In this document: positions 7,998 through 15,445 of the stretch, piece by piece
Layout: every line of letters starts with the position of its first letter
Numbering within the stretch: position 1 is the first letter of the stretch
NCBI RefSeq assembly: GCF_003053745.1
Contig: NZ_QAYE01000008.1
Location: 1 to 64,000, forward strand
DNA: 64,000 nt
Reading direction: 5' to 3'
Source of the DNA: Sphingomonas faeni
GTDB taxonomy: Bacteria; Pseudomonadota; Alphaproteobacteria; Sphingomonadales; Sphingomonadaceae
The notes under the pieces: generated by a model
What the model was told of the DNA's origin: nothing
What the model saw: the letters and a program-made list of their open reading frames with translations, nothing else
Databases searched by the model: none
Position numbers and translations under genes: made by a program

Positions 7998-8915
7998 TCA
8001 CGCCTGTTTTAAAGTTTGTGCCAAGTGTTGCCCCGCCGTGTCGACATCATCGAGCGTGATGTCGACCGACACAGTCATGTCGAGAAAGCTGCCGGGAAAG
8101 CCGCTCCAGGTGCCGGAGATCGGCACGGCCTGGTAGATATCGCGCGCAACCGCGACACGGACGAGCCCGCGGTTGCCGACGATGCCATTGGTCGGATCGA
8201 ACTCGACCCAGCCCGATCCCGGCAGGTACACGCGGACCCAGGCATGCGTGTTGCCGCCGCCGGTCCGCTGCTCGCGCGCGCTGGGGTTGTAGACATAGCC
8301 AGAGATGAACCGCGCCGCGAAGCCGAGCGCGCGGACCGCCTCGATCATCAGCACCGCGTAATCGCGACACGTCCCCTTGCGCGTCGCGAGCGTCTCGATC
8401 GGCGACTGCGTGCCCTTTTCCGGTCGCGGGACATAGGTGAACTCGCGCCGGATCGTCGCGGTCATGTCCGACAGCATCGCCAGCGTATCGGTCGGCCCGT
8501 CGGTCCGCACGAAGCGCCGTGCCCAGCTGTCGATCTGGCGCAGCGGATCGTGATGCTGGCGCTCGATCGAACGAAGCAGGTCGGGCATTTCTTCCGACGA
8601 ATAGGTGAACGGATAGAGCCGCGCATAGCGTTCGATATCGACGTTCTGGAGCTGGGCCGGCGTATGGAGCAGTTGCACGCGACTATCGAAGACAAGCTCC
8701 TTGGCACGCTTGTCGAACGTCGCGATCGCGACCGAATTGCCGAATACATCCTGCAGCCAGCGAACGTCGCACGGCTCGGGACTGATCGTCAGTTGCGCAT
8801 CGATTAGATGCTGGTCGAAGCTCTCGCGCGGGCGGACCATGATCCGATGCTCGCCAAACGCTACCGGATGGCGGTAGGAGTATCGGGTTACATGAGAGAG
8901 AGTTAGAGATGGCAT
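7998..8915 (-). CDS. Transglutaminase-like family protein (first of a pair)
   Basis: A 305-residue protein. The N-terminal domain (LTLSHVTRYSYRHPVAFGEH) is the usual transglutaminase_N beta domain; the core follows with a complete Cys-His-Asp triad in RKGTCRDYAVLM, NTHAWVRVYLPG and WVEFDPTN. I start at the ATG that gives MPSLTLSH. A longer frame would overlap the divergent amidohydrolase gene, which starts 16 bp away. The partner downstream lacks the His, so the two may have different roles or act together. Substrates are unknown. Confidence 0.87.
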   Translation of the reverse strand: MPSLTLSHVTRYSYRHPVAFGEHRIMVRPRESFDQHLIDAQLTISPEPCDVRWLQDVFGNSVAIATFDKRAKELVFDSRVQLLHTPAQLQNVDIERYARLYPFTYSSEEMPDLLRSIERQHHDPLRQIDSWARRFVRTDGPTDTLAMLSDMTATIRREFTYVPRPEKGTQSPIETLATRKGTCRDYAVLMIEAVRALGFAARFISGYVYNPSAREQRTGGGNTHAWVRVYLPGSGWVEFDPTNGIVGNRGLVRVAVARDIYQAVPISGTWSGFPGSFLDMTVSVDITLDDVDTAGQHLAQTLKQA

Positions 8916-8931
8916 CGAGGATCCGTGTCGC

Positions 8932-9714
8932 ATGAAGACCGCTATCAGCCAATCGCTGCTTGGGACCGAAGATGCCGCACCGGTCACATTGGTCAACCCC
9001 GAAGGTGCGTCATCGTTCCTGCTGATCGGCGATCATGCGGGGAAAGCCGTGCCGGCCGCATTGGGCTCGCTGGGGTTGAGCGATGCCGAACTGTCGCGGC
9101 ACATCGGTTGGGACATTGGCATCGCCGAGCTTGGCCAGATGTTGGCCGAGCGGCTCGACGCGGTCTTCCTCCGCCAGACCTATTCGAGGCTGGTGATCGA
9201 CTGCAACCGGAGCGCACAGCAGCCCGATGCGATCGCCGCCGTCAGCGACGGGACCATGGTGCCCGGCAACCAGGCGCTGTCGGACGCCGACGTCGCGGCG
9301 CGGTTCGCCGAGATCCACGAGCCTTATCAGGCGGCGATCGCGGCCGAACTTGCGCGCCGCGATGCGCTGGGGATCACGACGACATTCGTCGCGCTGCACA
9401 GCTTCACGCCGTCGATGCGCGGCGTCGACCGGCTCTGGCAGATCGGCATCCTGCATGACGGCGGCGATACCGGATTTGCGCACGCTCTGCTCGACGTCCT
9501 GCGCGAGGAGGCCGACCTGACCGTCGGGGACAACGAACCTTACCGCATGGACCAGATCGACTACACCATTCCGCGCCATGCCTACCCTGCCCGCCGCTAT
9601 GCTGAAATCGAGATCCGGCAGGATTTGCTTGGCTCGACGCAAGGGTGCGCGGCGTGGGCGGATCGGCTGGCATGGCTGCTGCCGGTGGCCGCGGCACGCA
9701 CCCGGGGAGCTTGA
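8932..9714 (+). CDS. N-formylglutamate amidohydrolase family protein
   Basis: A 260-residue member of the FGase family (HutG-like), zinc-dependent enzymes that release formate from N-formyl-L-glutamate at the end of one histidine degradation route. Visible family features are LLIGDHAGKAVP near the start, RHIGWDIG, RLVIDCNR and LHSFTPSM. No other histidine utilisation gene lies nearby, so involvement in histidine degradation is not supported by context, and many family members act on other formyl or amide substrates. It is divergent from the transglutaminase pair, sharing almost no intergenic space, and precedes a sensor kinase by 91 bp containing only a weak hairpin. Confidence 0.85.
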   Translation: MKTAISQSLLGTEDAAPVTLVNPEGASSFLLIGDHAGKAVPAALGSLGLSDAELSRHIGWDIGIAELGQMLAERLDAVFLRQTYSRLVIDCNRSAQQPDAIAAVSDGTMVPGNQALSDADVAARFAEIHEPYQAAIAAELARRDALGITTTFVALHSFTPSMRGVDRLWQIGILHDGGDTGFAHALLDVLREEADLTVGDNEPYRMDQIDYTIPRHAYPARRYAEIEIRQDLLGSTQGCAAWADRLAWLLPVAAARTRGA

Positions 9715-9805
9715 ACAGCGCCCGAACCGGGATCGGTTTTCAGATTGGCGCGTTAGGCCGCAGGCCTTGGATTATGAGGTCGCGTCCTCCGACCCCTGAG
9801 ATACG

Positions 9806-12712
9806 ATGCAGCGACCGACGGCCCCGACTACCGATACCCCTATTTCGTCGCATGCGAGCGAGGACCGATACCGCGCCTTGGTCGACGCGATCGACGCCGG
9901 TTTCTGCATCATAGACATGCTGTACGATGGCGAACGTCCCGTCGACTACCGCTTCGTCGAGGTCAATTCGCGGTTTGAAAGCCAGACCGGGCTGGTCGAT
10001 CCGGTCGGCCGCACCGCGAGCGAACTCGTCCCCGACCTCGAAGCCTATTGGTTCGAGACCTATGGCCGCGTGGCGACCACCGGCGAGCCCGCCCGCTTCG
10101 ATCACGGATCGGAATCGATGGGGCGATGGTTCGACGTCCACGCCTTCCGCGTTAGCGATCCCGAAGCCCGACAGGTCGCGGTGCTCTTCACCGACGTCTC
10201 CGAACGCCGCAACATCCTCACCGCGGCGCAAGCCAGCGAGGAACGGCTCGGTCAGGCACTTGCCGCCGGCAACGGCATCGGCACCTGGGACTGGGATGTG
10301 CCGAACGACCGCATAACGGCCGATGCGCGGTTCTCGACGTTGTACGGCGTTTCCCCCGAGCTTGGACGCGCCGGTGCGCCGATCGAGCGTTTCTTCGGCA
10401 GTATCCACACGGACGACGTGCCGGCGACGCAGGCCGCGATCGACGCGGCATTGCGAACCGGCGGCGACTTCGAAGCGGAATACCGCCTAGTCCAGCCTGA
10501 CGGTGCGATCCGGTGGGTCACTGCGCAAGGTCGTTGCCGGCTCGCCCCAGATGGCACGCCGCTCCGCTTCCCCGGCATCAGCTTCGACATCACCGAGCGC
10601 AAGCAGGCCGAACTGCGACAGCGTGCGCTACTGGAGTTGAGCGACGCGGTACGCGACCTGACCGATCCCGACGAGATCGCCTATGCCGCCTCCGGGATCC
10701 TGGGCCGCGCCTTGCAGGTCAGCCGAGTAGGCTATGGCATCATCGACAAGGTGAACGAGACGATCACGGTCGAGCGCGACTGGAACGCCGACGGCGTCAC
10801 GACGCTCGCCGGCACGCTGCACTTTCGAGCGTACGGGACGTATATCGAGGACCTCAAGGCCGGGCGAACGGTGGCGATCGCCGATGTCGACAAGGACGAC
10901 CGTACGCGCGACACCGCCGATGTCTTGAAGGCGATCGACGCGTGGTCGTTCGTCAACATGCCGCTGGTCGAGCAAGATGACTTCGTCGCGTTGCTCTACG
11001 CCAACCACGGCGTCGCGCGGGTGTGGAGCGACGGCGACCTGATGCTCATGCGCGAAGTCGCCGAGCGAGTCCGTGCCGCTACCGAACGGTTGCGCGCGGA
11101 AACCGCGCGGCGTGAAAGCGAGGAACAGTTCCGGGTCTTCGCCGAAGCCGTGCCGAACCAAATCTGGGCGGCTAGGCCCGACGGGCACCTCTATTGGTTC
11201 AACCGCCAGGTCTATGACTATAACGGACTTGAACCCGGTGCCCTCGATGGTATCGGCACCTGGAGAGACCGCGTCCACCCCGACGATTACCCAGCTGCTT
11301 CAGAAGCTTGGCGGCATTCCCTCGCAACCGGTGAGCGGTACAGCGTCGAGTATAGGGCGCGGAGCAAGGATGGCGACTATCGCTGGTTCCTGGTCCGTGC
11401 AGATGCGGTCCGCGCACCCGACGGCACGATCCTTCGCTGGGTCGGGACCAACACCGACATCGACGACAGCCGCCGTCAGACGGCCGAACTCGCGCGCTGG
11501 AACGAGACGCTGGAGGACCAAGTCGCGACCCGGACGCGTGAACTCATGGTCGCCGAGGAAGCGCTACGGCAGAGCCAGAAGATGGAAGCCGTCGGCCAGC
11601 TTACCGGCGGGATCGCGCATGATTTCAACAATTTGCTGACCGGTATTACCGGCAGCTTGGAACTACTTGGAATCCGGATCGCGCAAGGCCGACTGAACGA
11701 CGTCGAGCGCTATTCGCTGGCTGCGCAGGGTGCCGCGAAACGTGCGGCGGCGCTGACACACCGGTTACTCGCCTTCTCGCGGAGACAGACGCTCGATCCC
11801 AAGCCGACGGACGTCAATCGACTGGTCGGGGGGATCGAGGACATGGTCCGGCGCACGGTCGGTCCCGAAGTCGAGGTCGAGGTCGTCGCCTCGGTCGGGT
11901 TGTGGGCGACCTTGGTCGATCCCCACCAGTTGGAAAACGCGCTGCTCAACCTGTGCATCAACGCGCGCGATGCGATGCCGGGTGGCGGGCGACTGACGAT
12001 CGAGACCGCCAATCGCTGGATCGACGCGAGGACGGCGCGCGAACGCGAACTCGATGCCGGACAATATGTGTCGCTATGTGTGTCCGATACCGGCACGGGC
12101 ATGACCCCGGAGGTGATCGCCAAGGCGTTCGATCCATTCTTCACCACCAAGCCGCTCGGGCTCGGCACCGGGCTCGGCCTGTCGATGATCTACGGCTTTG
12201 CGCGCCAGTCCGGCGGGCATGTCCGGATCTATTCCGAGGTGGGTGAAGGCACCAACGTCTGCATCTACCTCCCCCGGCATTTTGGTGAAGCCGAGGATAC
12301 CGAGACCGTCGCCGAACACACCGAAGCGCCGCGGGCGAACGCCGGCGAGACTGTGCTGGTAGTCGATGACGAACCAACCGTCCGGATGCTGGTGATGGAG
12401 GTACTCGAGGAGCTCGGCTACGCGGCGGTCGAAGCGGCGGACGGCGCATCCGGGCTGAAACTGCTGCAATCCGACATTCGCATCGACCTGCTGGTCACCG
12501 ACGTCGGCCTTCCCGGCGGGATGAATGGCCGGCAGATGGCGGACGCGGCGCGCGTCGGTCGCCCCGATCTGAAAATCCTCTTCATCACCGGCTATGCGGA
12601 GAACGCGGTCGTCGGCAACGGCCATCTCGATCCCGGCATGCACGTCATGACCAAGCCGTTCGCGATGGAAGCCTTGGCCACGCGCATCAAGGATTTGATT
12701 GCCGCGGGATAA
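9806..12712 (+). CDS. Hybrid sensor histidine kinase (PAS-PAS-GAF-PAS-HisKA-HATPase-REC)
   Basis: A 968-residue cytoplasmic hybrid kinase without membrane segments. Domains in order: PAS-like (~15-130), PAS with PAC (~140-265), GAF (~270-430), PAS (~436-555), HisKA with the phospho-acceptor His in GGIAHDFNNLL (~605), HATPase (NARDAMPGGG, DTGTGM and GLGTGLGLSM; ~665-830) and a C-terminal receiver (VVDDEPTVR, phospho-acceptor Asp in LLVTDVGLPGG ~898, Lys in MTKPF). Input probably comes through a ligand or chromophore in the PAS/GAF modules. A chromophore-binding Cys is not obvious in the GAF domain. No cognate response regulator is adjacent. Followed by an inverted repeat and the TonB receptor. 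Confidence 0.93.
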   Translation: MQRPTAPTTDTPISSHASEDRYRALVDAIDAGFCIIDMLYDGERPVDYRFVEVNSRFESQTGLVDPVGRTASELVPDLEAYWFETYGRVATTGEPARFDHGSESMGRWFDVHAFRVSDPEARQVAVLFTDVSERRNILTAAQASEERLGQALAAGNGIGTWDWDVPNDRITADARFSTLYGVSPELGRAGAPIERFFGSIHTDDVPATQAAIDAALRTGGDFEAEYRLVQPDGAIRWVTAQGRCRLAPDGTPLRFPGISFDITERKQAELRQRALLELSDAVRDLTDPDEIAYAASGILGRALQVSRVGYGIIDKVNETITVERDWNADGVTTLAGTLHFRAYGTYIEDLKAGRTVAIADVDKDDRTRDTADVLKAIDAWSFVNMPLVEQDDFVALLYANHGVARVWSDGDLMLMREVAERVRAATERLRAETARRESEEQFRVFAEAVPNQIWAARPDGHLYWFNRQVYDYNGLEPGALDGIGTWRDRVHPDDYPAASEAWRHSLATGERYSVEYRARSKDGDYRWFLVRADAVRAPDGTILRWVGTNTDIDDSRRQTAELARWNETLEDQVATRTRELMVAEEALRQSQKMEAVGQLTGGIAHDFNNLLTGITGSLELLGIRIAQGRLNDVERYSLAAQGAAKRAAALTHRLLAFSRRQTLDPKPTDVNRLVGGIEDMVRRTVGPEVEVEVVASVGLWATLVDPHQLENALLNLCINARDAMPGGGRLTIETANRWIDARTARERELDAGQYVSLCVSDTGTGMTPEVIAKAFDPFFTTKPLGLGTGLGLSMIYGFARQSGGHVRIYSEVGEGTNVCIYLPRHFGEAEDTETVAEHTEAPRANAGETVLVVDDEPTVRMLVMEVLEELGYAAVEAADGASGLKLLQSDIRIDLLVTDVGLPGGMNGRQMADAARVGRPDLKILFITGYAENAVVGNGHLDPGMHVMTKPFAMEALATRIKDLIAAG

Positions 12713-12748
12713 TGGGGCGGGGTGTAGAGTCGGATCCTCCCCCACCCC

Positions 12749-12828
12749 GTCATCCTGACGAAAGTCAGGATCCAGAGCGACGGACGCCGCCAATCGTGGC
12801 GCTGGATCCTGACTTTCGTCATGATGAC
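12749..12828. repeat. Inverted repeat between kinase and TonB receptor genes
   Basis: Two arms of about 20 nt (CTGACGAAAGTCAGGATCCAG and a near-exact complement) with outer GTCATC/GATGAC extensions, separated by about 24 nt. No U-tract follows. The sequence resembles the dispersed REP-like palindromes common in sphingomonads and may also separate the two transcripts. Confidence 0.75.
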
Positions 12829-12924
12829 TGCGGATGTTTTGATCCCCTGGAAAACATCAAACCATGTTGCATCGCGGTAACAGTCGCGGCGCTATTCACA
12901 TTCATGGCAATATTGTCACTTGAT

Positions 12925-12936
12925 ATGATGTATCAT
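12925..12936. promoter_or_regulatory. Fur-family-like operator, possibly a Zur box
   Basis: ATGAT-GT-ATCAT is a perfect inverted repeat in an AT-rich patch of otherwise GC-rich DNA, 46 bp before the receptor start. The flanks extend it to GATATGATGTATCATC. Layout and composition suit a Fur/Zur-type repressor site over the promoter of a metal receptor; assignment to Zur rests on the receptor type. Confidence 0.5.
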
Positions 12937-12981
12937 CAAATCTACCCGCAATGTCGTACAGGGACGACACAAGGGAATTTC

Positions 12982-15150
12982 ATGAAGACGATGCTGTTCG
13001 GCGCCACCGCCCTGGCTGCGCTCCTCTCCTCGCAGGCGCATGCGCAAACCGTCGCCACGGACGCCGCGACCCCAGCTGCTACCCCGGCTCCCGCGTCGGT
13101 CGGATCGACCAACCAGCGCGACATCATCGTCACCGCGCCGATCCAGACCAGCGAGCGCGACGTTCTTCAAGGCACGACCGTCCTGACCGGCCAGGAACTC
13201 ACGCGCCAGTTGCGGCCGTCGATCGGCGAGACTCTCGCGCGCCAGCCTGGTGTGTCGGCATCGTCGTTCGGCCCGAGCGCATCGCGTCCTATCCTCCGCG
13301 GCTTTCAGGGCGACCGTATCCGCGTGCTGACTGACGGAATCGGCTCGATCGACGTCTCGAACACCTCGGTCGACCACGCCGTCATCATCGACCCGCTGCT
13401 CGCCGAGCGCATCGAGATCCTTCGCGGTCCAAGCGCCCTGTTGTACGGCACGTCGGCAGTCGGCGGGGTGGTCAACGTCATCGACACGCGCATCCCGCGG
13501 TCGGTGCCCGAGAACGGCTACCGCGTGAACGGGATCGCCAATTATGGCTCGGCCGCCAACGAGCGCTCCGGCGGCATGGCCGGCGACGTCGCAGTCGGCC
13601 AGCACCTCGTGCTCCACGCGGACGGCTCGTATCTGAAGTCCGGCGACCTGCGCACCGGCGGCTACATCCTGTCGCGCGACGCGCGCGCGCAGGCGCAGGC
13701 CACCGCCGCCCTCCCCGTCGATCCCAACGAAGCCGACCCGATCGATTATGCCGCTTCCGCTCGCCTGAAGGGCAAGCTGCCCAACACGCAGGCGGAAACC
13801 TGGACCGCTGGCGCCGGCGCGTCGATCATCACCGACAACGGCAATCTCGGCATCTCGTACAGCCATTACGACAGCCTCTACGGCGTGCCGATCCGCTACG
13901 CCACGCAGCCCGGCCAGGAGCAGGAAGCACCGCGCCTCGACGTCGTCCAGAACCGCGTCGACCTACGCGGCGAGATCGATACCGGCGGCGACTTCATCAG
14001 CAAGATCCGCGTCCGCGCCGGCCAAGCCAGCTATCGGCATTTCGAGCTCGAAGAGGACAACTCGGTCGGCACAGCCTTCTACAACAAGGGGCTCGAAGGT
14101 CGCCTCGAAGTCGTCCAGGCGAACCGCGGCGGCTGGCAGGGCGCATCGGGCGTGCAGTTCTACAACCGCATCTTCAACGTGGTCGGCGACGAAGCCTTCC
14201 TGCCGAAGAACGAGACCAACCAGACCGGCCTCTTCACGCTCCAGCAGTACGAGTCCGGCAAGTTCCACGCCGAGGGCGGCGTCCGCTACGAGATCACCGA
14301 TCTCGCCGCGCGCACGCCCGAGGACGACTTTCGCTTCTTCCGTGGCAGCCAGAGCTATCATTCGGTCTCGGGTTCGCTCGGCGCCTCCTACGCGCTGACC
14401 GACAGCATCCGCATCGGCCTGAACGGCTCGCGCACTGAGCGCGCGCCGTCTGCGGAGGAACTGTTCGCCAACGGCGCGCATGCCGGCACGCAGGCCTACG
14501 AACTCGGCAATCCGAACTTCCGGTTGGAGAAGTCGTGGGGTTTGGAGGGCACGCTGCACGCACATGGCGACGGCTTCAGCTTCGACGCCTCGGCCTATTA
14601 CAACTGGTTCTCGAACTACATCTCGGAGAATCAGGTCGCGTCAACGGTATGCCAGGCGGCGGCCGATCCCTCGGGCCGCACCGTCGACCTGCCCTGCTTC
14701 CAGTATCAGCAGGCCGATGCGCGCTATTACGGGTTCGAGGCGGATGCGTCGGTGAAGGTCGCGCAGATCGGCGGCTATGCGGTCAACGCCGACGTGCTGG
14801 GCGATTACGTCCACGCCAACATCGTCGACCAAGGCCCCGTCCCGCGCATTCCGCCGATGCGCGTGCTCGGCGGGATCGAGGCGCAGGGCGACCGGATCAA
14901 CGGCCGGGTCGAGGTCGAGCACGTGTTCGACCAGAACCGCATCGCCGCGTTCGAGACGAAGACCAATGAATACACGATGGTCAACGCCTCGATCGGCCTC
15001 AGCCCGTTCGGCAAGGATTCGAAGACTACGTTGCTGCTGAGCGCGAACAACCTGTTCGACGTGAACGCGCGCCGCGCGACGAGTTTCCTGAAGGACTTCG
15101 CGCCGCTCGCGGGCCGAGACTTCCGCGCGACGCTGCGCTTCGGGCTGTAA
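12982..15150 (+). CDS. TonB-dependent receptor, ZnuD-like (putative zinc receptor)
   Basis: A 722-residue outer-membrane receptor. The chosen ATG follows AAGGGAA and gives a signal peptide cleaved near SQAHA/QT. A plug domain follows (about residues 50-160; GETLARQPGVSASSFG and RIEILRGPSALLYG), then a 22-strand barrel ending in FRATLRFGL with terminal Leu. The barrel motif SAEELFANGAHAGTQAYELG is of the type seen in ZnuD zinc receptors. The loop with HFELEEDN and two Cys (VCQAAAD, LPCF) may contribute to metal handling (inference). The upstream Fur/Zur-like palindrome supports metal regulation. An earlier in-frame start at 12904 is less likely because it buries the signal peptide. Other substrates such as copper or a siderophore cannot be excluded. 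Confidence 0.85.
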   Translation: MKTMLFGATALAALLSSQAHAQTVATDAATPAATPAPASVGSTNQRDIIVTAPIQTSERDVLQGTTVLTGQELTRQLRPSIGETLARQPGVSASSFGPSASRPILRGFQGDRIRVLTDGIGSIDVSNTSVDHAVIIDPLLAERIEILRGPSALLYGTSAVGGVVNVIDTRIPRSVPENGYRVNGIANYGSAANERSGGMAGDVAVGQHLVLHADGSYLKSGDLRTGGYILSRDARAQAQATAALPVDPNEADPIDYAASARLKGKLPNTQAETWTAGAGASIITDNGNLGISYSHYDSLYGVPIRYATQPGQEQEAPRLDVVQNRVDLRGEIDTGGDFISKIRVRAGQASYRHFELEEDNSVGTAFYNKGLEGRLEVVQANRGGWQGASGVQFYNRIFNVVGDEAFLPKNETNQTGLFTLQQYESGKFHAEGGVRYEITDLAARTPEDDFRFFRGSQSYHSVSGSLGASYALTDSIRIGLNGSRTERAPSAEELFANGAHAGTQAYELGNPNFRLEKSWGLEGTLHAHGDGFSFDASAYYNWFSNYISENQVASTVCQAAADPSGRTVDLPCFQYQQADARYYGFEADASVKVAQIGGYAVNADVLGDYVHANIVDQGPVPRIPPMRVLGGIEAQGDRINGRVEVEHVFDQNRIAAFETKTNEYTMVNASIGLSPFGKDSKTTLLLSANNLFDVNARRATSFLKDFAPLAGRDFRATLRFGL

Positions 15151-15156
15151 CCCCTA

Positions 15157-15190
15157 CCGGTCGTTCCCGCATCGAAGCGGGAACGACCGG
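15157..15190. terminator. 14-bp perfect hairpin, probable bidirectional terminator
   Basis: CCGGTCGTTCCCGC pairs perfectly with GCGGGAACGACCGG around a 6-nt loop, 6 nt after the receptor stop and 7 nt before the convergent Mop stop. There is no U-tract, so it could instead be an RNA end-stabilising hairpin. Confidence 0.6.
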
Positions 15191-15197
15191 GAACGGA

Positions 15198-15404
15198 TCA
15201 CTTCCCGATCAGGACGTCGCTGGCCTTGATCAGGACGGTCACGGTATCGCCGGTCGCGAGTGCGAGGTCGGCGATCGCTTCTTCAGTGATGTTGGCGGTG
15301 ACGACGTTGCCGCCGCCGATGTCGACCTTGATCGAACCGTTGACCGCGCCCGGCGTGATCGAGACGATGGTGCCGGAAATCTGATTGCGTGCGCTGATCT
15401 TCAT
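15198..15404 (-). CDS. Molbindin-like protein, single Mop/TOBE domain
   Basis: A 68-residue protein consisting of one Mop domain (MKISARNQISGTIVSITPGA start, LATGDTVTVLIKASDVLIGK end). Such molbindins bind molybdate or tungstate oxyanions and buffer or deliver them. The ATG at 15404 follows AAGGAACAG with good spacing. The gene lies 41 bp downstream of treY on the same strand, so it may be the last gene of the trehalose operon or have its own promoter inside treY. No molybdate transporter or molybdenum cofactor gene is near, which makes the location unusual. Confidence 0.85.
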   Translation of the reverse strand: MKISARNQISGTIVSITPGAVNGSIKVDIGGGNVVTANITEEAIADLALATGDTVTVLIKASDVLIGK

Positions 15405-15445
15405 CGTTCTGTTCCTTGTGAAACCGTTTCCCCGCAGCGTATTGG

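Noticed and set aside
9725..9740. Intrinsic terminator after the N-formylglutamate amidohydrolase gene
   Set aside because: AACCG-GGAT-CGGTT has only five pairs and is followed by two T residues; too weak to call.
12713..12981. Cobalamin riboswitch upstream of the TonB receptor
   Set aside because: No B12-box-like core is seen; the region is explained by an inverted repeat and the AT-rich palindrome.
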